Positions 38,050-47,467 are shown, numbered from the stretch's first letter. The stretch: 64,000 nucleotides of DNA from Acetobacter oeni (GCF_011516825.1 NZ_WOTA01000009.1:62001-126000); one strand, 5' to 3'. The notes: generated from the sequence alone by a model not told the origin. Program-made: numbers and translations.

Positions 38050-39330
38050 TCAGGCCATGAAAAGCCCCGCGATCGCAGCACTCGTCAGATTGGACAGCGA
38101 ACCCGCCAGCACCGCCCGGGCACCCATGCGCGCAATAAAACCCCGCCGCTCCGGAATCACACTCCCGAACGCCCCGATCAGAATCCCGATCGAAGACAGA
38201 TTCGAAAACCCGCACAGTGCAAAAGACGCAATGGCAATGCTGTGCGGATCAAGCGTCGCCGCCCGGATATGCGGCGCCAGATTCACGTAGGCAACAAACT
38301 CGTTAAACGCCAGCTTCTGCCCGATAATGCTCCCGATCGTGCCCGCCTCGTTCCACGGCACCCCGATAAACCAAGCCAGCGGCGCAAACGCATGCCCGAG
38401 CAGCCCCGCCAGCGACAGCCCCCCGAATCCGGTTGCATGCCCCAGCACGCCCAGCACCCGGTCCAGCAGCGCAATCAGCCCGATAAACGCAATCAGAATC
38501 GCCGCCACCGCCACAGCAACCTGCGTCCCCGCCGCCGCGCCCGTGGCAATCGCCTCGAACACATTGGCGGACCCGTGCGGCTTCCCGTCCCGCCCGTCCG
38601 GAATCTCCGTGTCCGCCGGCTCGCGAAGATCCCGCATGTCGGTGATCAGCGAAGGCTCCGTCGCCGGCATCAGCAGCCGCGCGAACAGCAGCCCGCCCGG
38701 AATGGCCATGAAAGACGCCGCGATCAGATAATCCATCGGAACGCCAAGCGCCGCATACCCGGCCAGAACCGAGCCCGTCACGGATGCCGTGCCACTGCAC
38801 ATCACCGCGAACAGCTCCGCCTCCGTCATGCGCGGCAGATAAGGCGCAATCGCCACCGGCATCTCGCTCTGCCCGACAAAAATCGTGATGACAGCCGAAA
38901 ACGATTCGACAATCGACGTGCCCAGACAACGCTGAACCAGCGAGCCGATCCCCTCCGCCAGACGCTGCATCACCCCGAAATGATACAGCACCGCAATCAG
39001 CGCGCTGACATAAATGATCTCCGACAGCACCTGAAACGCAAAGACAAAGGAGCCACCCGGAAACACACGCGCCATGTCCGGCCCGACCAGAGGCCCGAAC
39101 AGAAATGCCGTCCCCTCGGCCCCGCAGGCCAGAACCTCGCCCACCACCGCCGACACGGCATGCAGCGCCACACGCCCCGGCGGAACGAACAGAACCACCG
39201 CCCCGATCCCTATCTGCGCCGCCAGCGCCGCCAGAACGACCCGGGGCCGGATCGCCCGCCGGTTTGTCGAAAAGGCAACCCCGACGGCCACCAGAAACAG
39301 AATTGCAGCAAGGCCGCGCAGAACAGTCAT
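38050..39330 (-). CDS. nupC: NupC-type concentrative nucleoside transporter
   Basis: A 426-residue inner-membrane Na+ or H+/nucleoside symporter. The family landmarks are SEIIYVSALIAVLYHFGVMQ, FVGQSEMPVAIAPYLPRMTE (the G-x-x-E pair that contacts nucleoside), AGYAALGVPMDYLIAASFMA, GQKLAFNEFVAYVNL and FALCGFSNLSSIGI. About 10 helices. I use ATG 39330; the frame's TTG one codon earlier has no better ribosome site. It fits the nucleoside hydrolase and adenosine deaminase in the window. Divergent from the glutathione peroxidase gene. Confidence 0.92.
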   Translation of the reverse strand: MTVLRGLAAILFLVAVGVAFSTNRRAIRPRVVLAALAAQIGIGAVVLFVPPGRVALHAVSAVVGEVLACGAEGTAFLFGPLVGPDMARVFPGGSFVFAFQVLSEIIYVSALIAVLYHFGVMQRLAEGIGSLVQRCLGTSIVESFSAVITIFVGQSEMPVAIAPYLPRMTEAELFAVMCSGTASVTGSVLAGYAALGVPMDYLIAASFMAIPGGLLFARLLMPATEPSLITDMRDLREPADTEIPDGRDGKPHGSANVFEAIATGAAAGTQVAVAVAAILIAFIGLIALLDRVLGVLGHATGFGGLSLAGLLGHAFAPLAWFIGVPWNEAGTIGSIIGQKLAFNEFVAYVNLAPHIRAATLDPHSIAIASFALCGFSNLSSIGILIGAFGSVIPERRGFIARMGARAVLAGSLSNLTSAAIAGLFMA

Positions 39331-39506
39331 CAATCCGGGTCCGAATCAAATTTCAGCCCGACTTTCACCGGCGAACACCCCCCTGTCCACCCCGCACCGT
39401 AACGATCCGCCCCCGAAGCCTCGACAAAAACCGGCCATGCTGGCACCTCAGGAAGAACAGAACCGGAAAATACCCCGGCAGAAGTGCCAGCAAAAAGGAA
39501 GCCGCC

Positions 39507-39989
39507 ATGCCATGCGCCTATGATTTCAGCCTGCCCGGCCTCGCTGGCGGCACCGTGGACCTGAGCGCCTGGCGCGGCAAACCGATGCTGATCGTCAATA
39601 CCGCCTCAAAATGCGGCTTCACCCCGCAATATGAAGGCCTCCAGTCGCTGTGGTCGCACACCGAACACGAACTGATCGTCATCGGCGTCCCCAGCAACGA
39701 TTTCGGCAAACAGGAACCCGGCGACGCCGCCGAAATCAGCACCTTCTGCTCCCGCAACTACGGCGTCAGCTTCCCGATGACCGAGAAATGTCACGTGAAA
39801 GGCCCGCAGACAGCCCCGCTCTTCGGATGGCTCGCCAGCCAGGGCGGCTTCTTCTCCCGCCCGCGCTGGAACTTCTTCAAATACGTCATCGACCGCCAGG
39901 GTCAGCTCTCAACCTGGTTCTCCAGCCTCGCCTCTCCTGAAAGCGGACGCGTCAGGGATGCCGTCAGCCGCGTGATCCTGACCCGCTGA
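39507..39989 (+). CDS. glutathione/thioredoxin-type peroxidase
   Basis: A 160-residue soluble peroxidase. The reactive Cys is in NTASKCGFTPQY (residue 36), the conserved Gln in FGKQEP, and Trp-Asn in RPRWNFFKYV, completing the Cys-Gln-Trp-Asn site. Seleno-Cys is not used, since the codon is TGC. SND replaces the usual SNQ in the VPSNDFG loop. Most bacterial members of this size use thioredoxin to reduce lipid or hydrogen peroxides. AAGGAAG lies 9 bases before the chosen ATG. Confidence 0.9.
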   Translation: MPCAYDFSLPGLAGGTVDLSAWRGKPMLIVNTASKCGFTPQYEGLQSLWSHTEHELIVIGVPSNDFGKQEPGDAAEISTFCSRNYGVSFPMTEKCHVKGPQTAPLFGWLASQGGFFSRPRWNFFKYVIDRQGQLSTWFSSLASPESGRVRDAVSRVILTR

Positions 39990-40229
39990 ACACGGACGAA
40001 ACCGGATCGCCTCCCGGCCTTTGTTCTCCCCGGCCATAAAGCTGCCACAGCCGCGATTCAGGATTCCCGAATTCCGCCTGAACCCGGCTCGCCGGCCGAC
40101 CCGGCATAACGGGCAGGACCGGCCCCGCCCGGGCGAACGCGGCGCCGGCGAAATGAAGAACCGACCATCGTCGAATTCCCGCGGCTCCGGGGGGCGACGG
40201 CCAGTTATGAGGGTGCTAGAGAGCCGCAC

Positions 40230-43157
40230 ATGATGTCCCGCCTGTTTTCCGTTTTCCAGCCCGACGCCGCGCTGAGTGCAGGCCGCGACGGCACCGTCCG
40301 CCTCCGTCCCGGCTGGCTGCTGCCCACGCGCCACCCCGGCCGCTTCGCGAACGAAAGCCATGACGACGGGTTGCGCGTCACGGACGAAGATCGCCTCACC
40401 GGCAGCCGCGGAACACAGGGCACACCCCCCGGCGGTGATGGCGGAAACGGCGGCGGCCGCAGCGGCGGCCCCTTCGGCGGCCTTCCGCCCCGGCGCCCCC
40501 GTTTCCGCATGTGGCGTAAATTTCTGGGCTCGACCGCCGCTCTCCTCTTTCTCGGCACCGCCGCCGCCGGCATCGCCGCCTGGCACCAGTATGCCGGCAT
40601 CGTCGCCGGCCTCCCCACCGTGGACGGCCTGCGCACCTACGAACCGCTGGTCATGAGCCGCCTCTATTCCGGCGACGACCGCCTGATCGCGGAGCTCGCC
40701 GCCGAACGCCGCATCTTCGTGCCCTACACCGCCATCCCGGACCGCGTGAAAAACGCCTTCCTCGCGGCGGAAGACCATAAATTCTGGAGCCACGGCGGCG
40801 TCGATCCCCTCGCCATCATCCGCGCCGGCCTCACCGATCTGACCCGGGGCAAAGGGCACAGACCCATGGGCGCCTCGACCATCACCCAGCAGGTCGCCCG
40901 CGTCATGCTCATCGGCTCCAACGCCGTGTCCTTCCAGCGCAAGGCCCGCGAGGCCCTGCTCGCCATGCGTATCGAACAGGTCCTGCCGAAAGAGAAGATC
41001 CTCGAAATCTACCTTAACGAGATCTATCTCGGCGACGGCGCCTACGGCATCGCCGCCGCCGCCCAGACCTATTTCGCCAAACCCCTCGACCAGCTCGATG
41101 ACGCCGAAGCCGCCGTCCTCGCCGCCCTGCCCAAATCGCCCACCAACTATAACCCGTTCCGTTACCCGGATGCCGCCCGGACGCGCCGTAACCTCGTGCT
41201 CGGCGAAATGGTCACCATCGGCGCCCTCACGCCGGACGCCGCCGCCGCCGCGAAGGCCGAGCCCCTGATCGCGAAAAACTTCCACCGCCCCGGCCCGGTC
41301 CCCGGCTCGGAATGGTTCGGCGAGGAAGTACGCCGCGAACTGATGGAACGCTACGGCAGCCAGCAGACCATGCAGGGCGGCCTCAACGTCCATACCAGCC
41401 TCGACCCCGCCCTCCAGTCCGTCGAAACCGATGCCCTGCGGGAAGGTCTTGCCGCCTATGATCGCTCGCATGGCGGCTGGCGCGGCCCGGTCACACACCT
41501 GGACGGCATCTCTTCCGGCCAGAGCGGCGAGGACTGGAGCGCCCCGCTCGCCGCCTCCGCCCGCCCCGCCGGCATGCTCGACCGCTGGCGTCTCGCCGTC
41601 GTGCTCGACCCCGGACGCGGCACCGTGGGCTGGCCCGAAGACGGCACCGTCCGCCACGGCATTCTGCTCGCCCGCGATCTCGGCTGGATGCGCCTCTTCC
41701 GCGCCCTCCGCGCCGGCGATGTCCTCATGGTCGAGCCGCAGGCGGAAGAAGGCCGCGTCGCCATCCGGCAGATCCCGCGCATCGAAGGCGCCGCCGTCAC
41801 CATGGACGTTCATACGGGCCGCGTCCTCGCCATGGTCGGTGGCTGGTCCTTCGGCGCGTCGCAGTTCAACCGCGCTACCCAGGCCATGCGCCAGCCCGGC
41901 TCCTCCTTCAAACCCTTCGTCTATCTCGCCGCGATGGAGCAGGGGATCTCGCCCTCTCAGAAATTCGACGATTCCGCCGTGTCTTACGGAAGCTGGCACC
42001 CGAATAACTATGAGATGGATTTCTGGGGGCCAACCACCCTCCACGACGCCCTGCGCGAATCCCGCAACCTCGTCACCATCCGCCTCGCCGCCCATATCGG
42101 TATGAAAAACGTCGCCGCCATCGCCACCGATATCGGCCTCGTGCAGAGCATGCCACACGTCCTCCCCGCCGCCCTGGGCGCCGTGGAAACCACCGTCCTG
42201 CGCGAAGCCGGGGCTTATGCGACCATCGCCAATAACGGCCAGAAGGTCACCCCGACCCTGATCGACGACGTCCAGGACCGCAACGGCCACGTCATCTGGC
42301 GTCCCGAGGGTCTGGCGCTCACCACGGCCGGGGCCGACGTCACGCCGCCGGGCGCACAGCCCGCCCCGGGCGCGGCCCCAGACGCCGTCTTCCCCGCCGC
42401 CGACCAGGGCGGCGCGGAAGGCCCGGCCACAACCACCACCCCGGCGCAGCCACAGACGACCCCCGGAGCCCCGTCACCCGGCACCCCGGCCTCCGCGCCG
42501 CCCGTCACCCGGATCGTCGCCCCCGGCCAGAACGATACTCCCGCCGTCGCCGACAGCCGCGTCGCAATCGCCAGCCCCGACAGCGCCTTCCAGATCACCA
42601 CCATGCTCCAGGACGTGATCCGTCGCGGCACCGGCATCCAGGCAGGGAAGGGGATCGATCACCCCATCGCCGGCAAGACAGGCACCAGCCAGGACTTCAA
42701 CGATGCCTGGTTCGCCGGATATTCCGCCGATCTCGTCACCGTCGTCTGGATCGGCTTCGACGCCCCCCAGTCCATCGGTAAAAACGAAACCGGCGGCGCC
42801 ATCGCCGGCCCGATCTGGAACCGGATCATGAAAGCCGCGCTCGCCAGCCGCCCGAGTCTGGAGTTCCGCGTCCCCGACGGCGATACCCTCGTCCGGTACG
42901 ATACCGGACGCGGCGTCACCGTCGATGCGTTCAAACAGGACCAGATCCCCGGCGAAAGCTCCAACTTCGCCGGCACAGCCGGAACCGGCGCCCTGACCGC
43001 CGCCGATACCGGCGCCGAAAACATGCCGGATTCGGAAAGCGATATGGTCTCCGCCGAAGGCCCGCAGCCCGCCGGCGGCCCGGCTCCCGGAGCGCCGGGA
43101 ACACCCGCGCCGAAGCAGCCCTCGGGGGGTGACATCGGCATGGGCGGCCTGTATTGA
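40230..43157 (+). CDS. mrcA: penicillin-binding protein 1A (bifunctional)
   Basis: A 975-residue class A PBP. It has a Gly/Pro-rich cytoplasmic N-terminus, a transmembrane helix near residue 100-120 (FLGSTAALLFLGTAAAGIAA), a GT51 transglycosylase domain (AFLAAEDHKFWSHGGVD, GASTITQQVARVM, LPKEKILEIYLNEIYLG) and a transpeptidase domain. The latter has SxxK in QPGSSFKPFVYLAAME, SRN, and KTG in AGKTGTSQDFND. Between the SRN and KTG motifs lies a 60-residue Pro/Ala/Thr-rich insertion. Builds and crosslinks peptidoglycan at the inner membrane. It begins at ATGATG, so either Met is possible. Confidence 0.94.
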   Translation: MMSRLFSVFQPDAALSAGRDGTVRLRPGWLLPTRHPGRFANESHDDGLRVTDEDRLTGSRGTQGTPPGGDGGNGGGRSGGPFGGLPPRRPRFRMWRKFLGSTAALLFLGTAAAGIAAWHQYAGIVAGLPTVDGLRTYEPLVMSRLYSGDDRLIAELAAERRIFVPYTAIPDRVKNAFLAAEDHKFWSHGGVDPLAIIRAGLTDLTRGKGHRPMGASTITQQVARVMLIGSNAVSFQRKAREALLAMRIEQVLPKEKILEIYLNEIYLGDGAYGIAAAAQTYFAKPLDQLDDAEAAVLAALPKSPTNYNPFRYPDAARTRRNLVLGEMVTIGALTPDAAAAAKAEPLIAKNFHRPGPVPGSEWFGEEVRRELMERYGSQQTMQGGLNVHTSLDPALQSVETDALREGLAAYDRSHGGWRGPVTHLDGISSGQSGEDWSAPLAASARPAGMLDRWRLAVVLDPGRGTVGWPEDGTVRHGILLARDLGWMRLFRALRAGDVLMVEPQAEEGRVAIRQIPRIEGAAVTMDVHTGRVLAMVGGWSFGASQFNRATQAMRQPGSSFKPFVYLAAMEQGISPSQKFDDSAVSYGSWHPNNYEMDFWGPTTLHDALRESRNLVTIRLAAHIGMKNVAAIATDIGLVQSMPHVLPAALGAVETTVLREAGAYATIANNGQKVTPTLIDDVQDRNGHVIWRPEGLALTTAGADVTPPGAQPAPGAAPDAVFPAADQGGAEGPATTTTPAQPQTTPGAPSPGTPASAPPVTRIVAPGQNDTPAVADSRVAIASPDSAFQITTMLQDVIRRGTGIQAGKGIDHPIAGKTGTSQDFNDAWFAGYSADLVTVVWIGFDAPQSIGKNETGGAIAGPIWNRIMKAALASRPSLEFRVPDGDTLVRYDTGRGVTVDAFKQDQIPGESSNFAGTAGTGALTAADTGAENMPDSESDMVSAEGPQPAGGPAPGAPGTPAPKQPSGGDIGMGGLY

Positions 43158-43261
43158 GGCCGGTCTCAGAGACGGTCAGAGAGACTTTCGGACAGGCACG
43201 CGCCCGACCGACGGAATCCGCCTGAAACCGTCCTTCGCAACCCTCTATGGAGTGTGGTCGC

Positions 43262-44393
43262 ATGTCCGCCGAGACGGAAGCGCTCAACGAACAGATCAGG
43301 CAGTCGGTCGCACTGCTGAGGAGGCATCTTTGACTGGGATGTCGCACAGGGCAGACTCGCCGAACTGAATAACCGCGTCGAAGACCCGGATCTCTGGAAC
43401 GATGCTGAAGCCGCGCAGAAGCTGATGCGCGAGCGCACGCTCCTCGCCAACCAGATCGAAGGCGTGCGGAGCCTCGAAACCGAAGTGGCGGACAGTCTCG
43501 AACTCGTCGCCATGGCCGAGGAAGAAGGCGACACCGACATGGCCGCCGAAGCGACAAAAACGCTTCGCAAACTGGCCGGGGAAGCCCGTCGCCGCGAAAC
43601 GGAAAGCCTGCTTTCCGGCGAGGCCGATTCCAACGACTGCTATCTGGAAGTCAACGCCGGCGCGGGCGGCACGGAAGCCCAGGACTGGGCCGAAATGCTG
43701 CTGCGGATGTACACCCGCTGGGCCGAAGCCCACGGCTATAAAACCACCCTGATAGAATGTTCGGAAGGCGAGCAGGCCGGGATCAAATCCGTCACGATCC
43801 AAGTCTCCGGCCCGAACGCCTACGGCTGGCTGAAAACCGAAGCCGGCGTGCATCGCCTCGTGCGCATCTCGCCCTTCGATTCCGCCGCCCGGCGTCAGAC
43901 CTCCTTCGCGTCCGTCTGGGTCTTCCCCGTCGTCGATGACACGATCGAGATCGACATCAACGAAGCCGATCTCAGGATCGATACCTTCCGCGCCTCAGGC
44001 GCCGGCGGGCAGCACGTTAACAAAACCGAATCCGCCATCCGCATCACCCATATCCCGAGCGGCATCGTCGTCGCCTGCCAGACCGACCGGTCGCAGCACC
44101 GCAACCGCGCCACCGCCATGGATATGCTCCGTGCCCGGATGTACGAAGCCGAACTGCAAAAGCGGGAAGCCGCCGCCGCCCAGACCGAAGCCGCCAAAAC
44201 GGATATCGGCTGGGGCCACCAGATCCGCTCCTACGTCCTCGCGCCTTACCAGATGGTCAAGGATCTCCGCACCAACGTCGAGAAAGGCAACCCCGACGCC
44301 GTGCTCGACGGCGACCTGGACGATTTCATGGCCGCCTCCCTCGCCGCCCGCGTGGGCGCAACCCGCTCGGAAGCCAGCGCGTCCGCCCAGTAA
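43262..44393 (+). CDS. prfB: peptide chain release factor 2, with programmed +1 frameshift
   Basis: Recognises UAA and UGA stop codons. Translation starts at ATG 43262 and reads 23 codons to an in-frame TGA at 43331-43333. The site ctgAGGAGGcatCTTTGAC has the internal Shine-Dalgarno and CTT-TGA-C slip sequence of prfB. A +1 slip continues as GAC from 43332 to the TAA at 44391-44393, giving 376 residues in total. Domain marks in the second part are the RF2 tripeptide SPF (VRISPFDS) and the catalytic GGQ ([20 protein letters not shown]). In the family, low RF2 favours the slip, so the gene autoregulates. GGAG lies 12 bases before the ATG. Confidence 0.96.
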
Positions 44394-44460
44394 GGCGCCG
44401 TCCGGCAAAGCGCAGTCAGTCAAAGCACAGTCTGTAAAGCGCTGTTACGAATCGGGAACA

Positions 44461-44502
44461 GAAAGCCGGCCGGCCCGAAGAAACTGCCGCCGGCCTGCTT
44501 TC
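44461..44502 (+). terminator. prfB hairpin terminator
   Basis: Imperfect inverted repeat GAAAGCCGGCCGGC / GCCGGCCTGCTTTC (13 of 14 pair) with a 14-base loop, 67 bases after the prfB stop. No strong T-run follows, so efficiency is uncertain. Confidence 0.5.
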
Positions 44503-44913
44503 TGCACGCAAAACAGGCATATCCGCCCGTTTTTTCCACCGCCTGCCGCTAAACAATTCACCTGAACGCCATGATGTTGCGCGTAAACATGCAGTCCGCC
44601 GCTGACAATATTTATATCTAAAAAACGAATAAGATAATTTCCATTTCTGCGACGCGTGGAGTGCTCCGACCCCGATCCGCCACAATTTTCTTCGCCCGAC
44701 CGAAACGAACCTCGCCGGAAGACGTTACGGAAGCAGTCGGAAATGCCCCCGGACCCCTTAAAACAGGGCATGAACGCCCTGGAATCAGCCCCGGGGTCGC
44801 GAAACATGACCGCGAACGTAACTTTATGTCTGTTTCGGCTCGTAAAATCGTCTCTCCAGGCGGTTTCAGTGCCTGTGACAGCGTTTGTCATAAAAATGAC
44901 TATAAAAAATGAC

Positions 44914-44936
44914 GCCTGTTTATCAGGCAGTTTTTT
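44914..44936 (+). terminator. intrinsic terminator
   Basis: Stem GCCTG / CAGGC with loop TTTAT, then AG and six T residues. It lies far (about 520 bases) from prfB and 328 bases before tonB, so some transcript must end here that is not obviously either gene. Confidence 0.7.
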
Positions 44937-45264
44937 GACCATGCAGGAGCGTCGATGCAGCCATGTGGCGGTCAGCCGCCGTTCTAACAGAGAAATGAAA
45001 ACTGCGTAATTTTTAGGCTTCCTGCTCCGGACGCAAACGTTTTCGTTTCGGTTAATATCTTTCTTGACATCATCCGCCGTCGATAGCCCAATCGAGAGGC
45101 CAGAGGCTCGATCCGTCCTGCCTGTCGCCCTTGTCCAGACGACAGGAGGGGCGGGGGAGTGTCACAGGGCTGCATGGTCAGCGGTTCAGAGAATCCGGCT
45201 GTGCGTCAGCGAATCAGCCAGTTCGCCGGCGCAGTCAGGTGACGAAGTCGAGGAGGTTTCCAGT

Positions 45265-45927
45265 ATGATGGACTACGCGCAACAGCAACGAAATCCGATG
45301 CAGAAAGCCATCGGTATCGGAGGTGTTGCCTTTCTCGCCCTGGTCATGGGCGTGATCTACTATACGTGGGTCGATAAGCCGCCGAAAAGTGAGTCGCACG
45401 CACCCATCAAGACCGAGGTGATCAAGGAGGTGAAGCCACCGCCGCCACCACCGCCACCTCCACCACCACCGCAGATGACCACGCCGCCGCCGCCGTATAT
45501 CCCGCCACCTAAAATTCAGGTGCAGCCGCCGCCGCAGCAGGTCATCCAGCATGTGACTCACACACCGCCGCCGAAAGCCATGCCGCCGGCAACAGTCTCA
45601 GCCCCGCCGTCCCCGGCAGCCCCGGTCGGCCCGCCCGTTCCGGATCACCTCGCCGGATCACGTCCGGTCAACCACGTCCAGCTCGACTACCCGTCGGAAG
45701 CGCAGGACGAAGGACGCGAAGGCAAGGCAACAGTGGTCTGCGACGTGGAGCCAAGCGGCGAGACAAGCAACTGTAAGGTCACAAGCGTCTCCGGCGGTCA
45801 GGACTTTGCCCGGGCAGCACTCGATTACGTCCGCAAGGCCAGATACCAGCCGGCAACAGCCAACGGTGTGCCGATCAAGGAGTTCCACCACGCCTATACG
45901 ATTACCTTCAGCCTGAGCGACGAGTAA
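45265..45927 (+). CDS. tonB: TonB energy-transducing protein
   Basis: A 220-residue inner-membrane protein that couples proton motive force to outer-membrane receptors. Order: N-terminal helix (IGIGGVAFLALVMGVIYYTW, about 14-33), a Pro-rich spacer with twelve consecutive prolines and several further Pro blocks (about 58-130), and a C-terminal TonB domain (NHVQLDYPSEAQDEGREGKA through ALDYVRKARYQPATANGVPI). Start set by a full AGGAGG 9 bases before ATG 45265. It heads the operon tonB-exbB-exbD-exbD-TPR; a hairpin lies between it and exbB. Confidence 0.93.
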   Translation: MMDYAQQQRNPMQKAIGIGGVAFLALVMGVIYYTWVDKPPKSESHAPIKTEVIKEVKPPPPPPPPPPPPQMTTPPPPYIPPPKIQVQPPPQQVIQHVTHTPPPKAMPPATVSAPPSPAAPVGPPVPDHLAGSRPVNHVQLDYPSEAQDEGREGKATVVCDVEPSGETSNCKVTSVSGGQDFARAALDYVRKARYQPATANGVPIKEFHHAYTITFSLSDE

Positions 45928-45959
45928 TCTTCGCCACACAGTGTAGTATCGATCTCACC

Positions 45960-45991
45960 AGCAGCTGTCACAAAAGATCACGACAGCTGCT
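45960..45991 (+). promoter_or_regulatory. intercistronic hairpin, tonB-exbB
   Basis: Perfect 10-base inverted repeat AGCAGCTGTC / GACAGCTGCT with a 12-base loop, 32 bases after the tonB stop and 22 before the exbB start. No T-run. It could stabilise or process the mRNA and so help set different tonB and exbB levels. Confidence 0.55.
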
Positions 45992-46013
45992 CATGACGAG
46001 GACCAGGAATATA

Positions 46014-47042
46014 ATGACAAGACTGCTTCGCCGCTTCTCGCTTCCCGGCATGGCTGTTCCCGCTCTCGCGGTGCTGCTGAGCACAGCCGCTCCGGTTGTC
46101 GCGTTCGCTCAGGACGCTCAGGCTCCGGCAGCAGCCCCGGCCCCGGACGCCGCCGCTCCCGCTCCGGCCCCCGACGCTTCCGCTCCGGCACCTGCTCCCG
46201 ATGCCTCCGCTCCGGCGCCGGCCCCGGATGCCGCCGCTCCGGCTCCCGCAGCCGATGCGCCCGCTCCGGCAGCAGCCGATGCAACACCGCCGCCCCCGGC
46301 CGCGCCTCAGGGCAACCCGTACGGCCTCGGCGCGCTCTGGGCAAACGGCGACATCATCTCCCGCGGCGTTCTGGTCATCATGGTCATCATGTCCGTCGGC
46401 ACATGGTACATCATGATCACGAAGTTCTTCGAGCAGGCCAAACTGTTCGGCGCCGCAAAAGAAGCCGCCAAAAACTTCTGGTCCAAGCCCTCCATGCAGG
46501 AAGGCGCGTCTTCCCTGAAGGCAAACTCGCCGTTCCGCTACATCGCCGATACCGGTATCGTTTCCGCCGAACACCACGAAGGCACGATGCAGGAATCCAT
46601 CGACCTGTCCGACTGGACCTCGTCGCAGATCCAGCGCGCCGTTGACTCCGTGCAGAGCAACCTCCAGGGCGGCCTCGCCTTCCTCGGAACCGTCGGCTCG
46701 ACCTCACCGTTCGTCGGTCTGTTCGGAACCGTCTGGGGTATCTACCACGCCCTGACCGCCATCGGCATCGCAGGCCAGGCCTCGATCGACAAAGTCGCCG
46801 GCCCGGTCGGTGAATCCCTGATCATGACCGCCATCGGTCTCGGAACCGCCGTCCCGGCCGTGCTCGGTTACAACCTCCTCGTTCGTCGTAACAAGGGCGC
46901 CATGGATAAGGTCCGTAACTTCGCATCCGATCTCCAGTCCATCCTGATCGGTGGCTTCCGTCACGGCGCCGCTCACGAAACCATCGTGGTCCGCGCTGAC
47001 AACTCCCCGACCACATCAACTGTCTCCGACCGGGTGGCCTGA
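46014..47042 (+). CDS. exbB: ExbB proton-channel subunit with an Ala-Pro repeat leader
   Basis: A 342-residue inner-membrane channel protein of the TonB system. A signal-like N-terminus (LLRRFSLPGMAVPALAVLLSTAA) precedes about 60 residues of low-complexity (APAPAPDAS)n. The MotA/ExbB part follows: a first transmembrane helix (RGVLVIMVIMSVGTWYIMI), LAFLGTVGSTSPFVGLFGTVWGIYHAL (helix 2) and SLIMTAIGLGTAVPAVLGYN (helix 3). Chosen start is ATG 46014 with AGGA 9 bases upstream rather than 45993. The exbD gene starts two bases after its stop. Confidence 0.94.
   Translation: MTRLLRRFSLPGMAVPALAVLLSTAAPVVAFAQDAQAPAAAPAPDAAAPAPAPDASAPAPAPDASAPAPAPDAAAPAPAADAPAPAAADATPPPPAAPQGNPYGLGALWANGDIISRGVLVIMVIMSVGTWYIMITKFFEQAKLFGAAKEAAKNFWSKPSMQEGASSLKANSPFRYIADTGIVSAEHHEGTMQESIDLSDWTSSQIQRAVDSVQSNLQGGLAFLGTVGSTSPFVGLFGTVWGIYHALTAIGIAGQASIDKVAGPVGESLIMTAIGLGTAVPAVLGYNLLVRRNKGAMDKVRNFASDLQSILIGGFRHGAAHETIVVRADNSPTTSTVSDRVA
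46111..46284 (+). repeat. Ala/Pro/Asp coding repeat in exbB
   Basis: Degenerate tandem repeats of GCTCCGGC-type sequence encoding APAPAPDA(A/S) units, four or more times. Codon choice varies between units, so the repeat is not a recent expansion. It would span part of the periplasm after the signal region. Confidence 0.75.
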
Positions 47043-47044
47043 TC

Positions 47045-47467
47045 ATGGGAATGTCCGTCGGAGGCGGTGGTGACGAAGACGAGGTCGTATCCGCGATCAA
47101 CACGACGCCCCTCGTCGACGTCATGCTGGTGCTGCTCATCATCTTCCTGATCACCATTCCGGTGGCGACCCATTCAGTGAAGGTGCAGCTCCCGAAAGAC
47201 GCCGATACCCCAAGCAAGATCAGGCCAGGGAACATTACCCTGGCCGTCACGGCGGACGGGACGGCGTACTGGAACGAAACACCCATCAAGGGCAGCGCCG
47301 ATCTTCTGGCGCGGCTCGAGAAGGTGGCCGTTCTGAAACCTCAGCCGCAGATCATGATCCGCGGCGATGCGAGCGCCAAGTATGAGGCGGTGGGAAAGCT
47401 GGTCGCGATCTGTCAGGAAGCGGGCATCTATCACGTCGACTTCATTACCGAGCAGCCACACTCGTAA
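47045..47467 (+). CDS. exbD: ExbD, first copy
   Basis: A 140-residue single-span protein, the proton-conducting partner of ExbB. The essential Asp lies in the helix INTTPLVDVMLVLLIIFLIT (about residues 19-38). A periplasmic domain with VKVQLPKDADTP follows, and a C-terminal beta-alpha unit ending HVDFITEQ. It follows exbB at two bases, implying coupled translation. Like the second copy, it has the invariant Asp in helix 1, so both look functional. Confidence 0.93.
   Translation: MGMSVGGGGDEDEVVSAINTTPLVDVMLVLLIIFLITIPVATHSVKVQLPKDADTPSKIRPGNITLAVTADGTAYWNETPIKGSADLLARLEKVAVLKPQPQIMIRGDASAKYEAVGKLVAICQEAGIYHVDFITEQPHS

Larger units (their letters stand above)
44394..45264. other. long gap between prfB and tonB
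   Basis: No gene recognised with confidence. It holds a 14-base hairpin after prfB, a patch of unusually AT-rich sequence (about 44600-44645), a clear intrinsic terminator at 44914-44936 and the tonB leader. A frame from 44661 (83 codons; internal ATG 44826, 28 codons) ends exactly at the terminator (stop 44910-44912), and a small RNA is another possibility. A TTGACA at 45064-45069 may be the -35 box for tonB. Confidence 0.4.

Noticed and set aside
39909-42290. 793-codon minus-strand frame over mrcA
   Set aside because: Antisense shadow of PBP1A; Gly/Val/Glu-rich translation without motifs. The plus strand has all GT51 and transpeptidase motifs.
44445-44942. 165-codon minus-strand frame between prfB and tonB
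   Set aside because: No recognisable motif, no ribosome site, and it runs across the hairpin and the intrinsic terminator of the plus strand.
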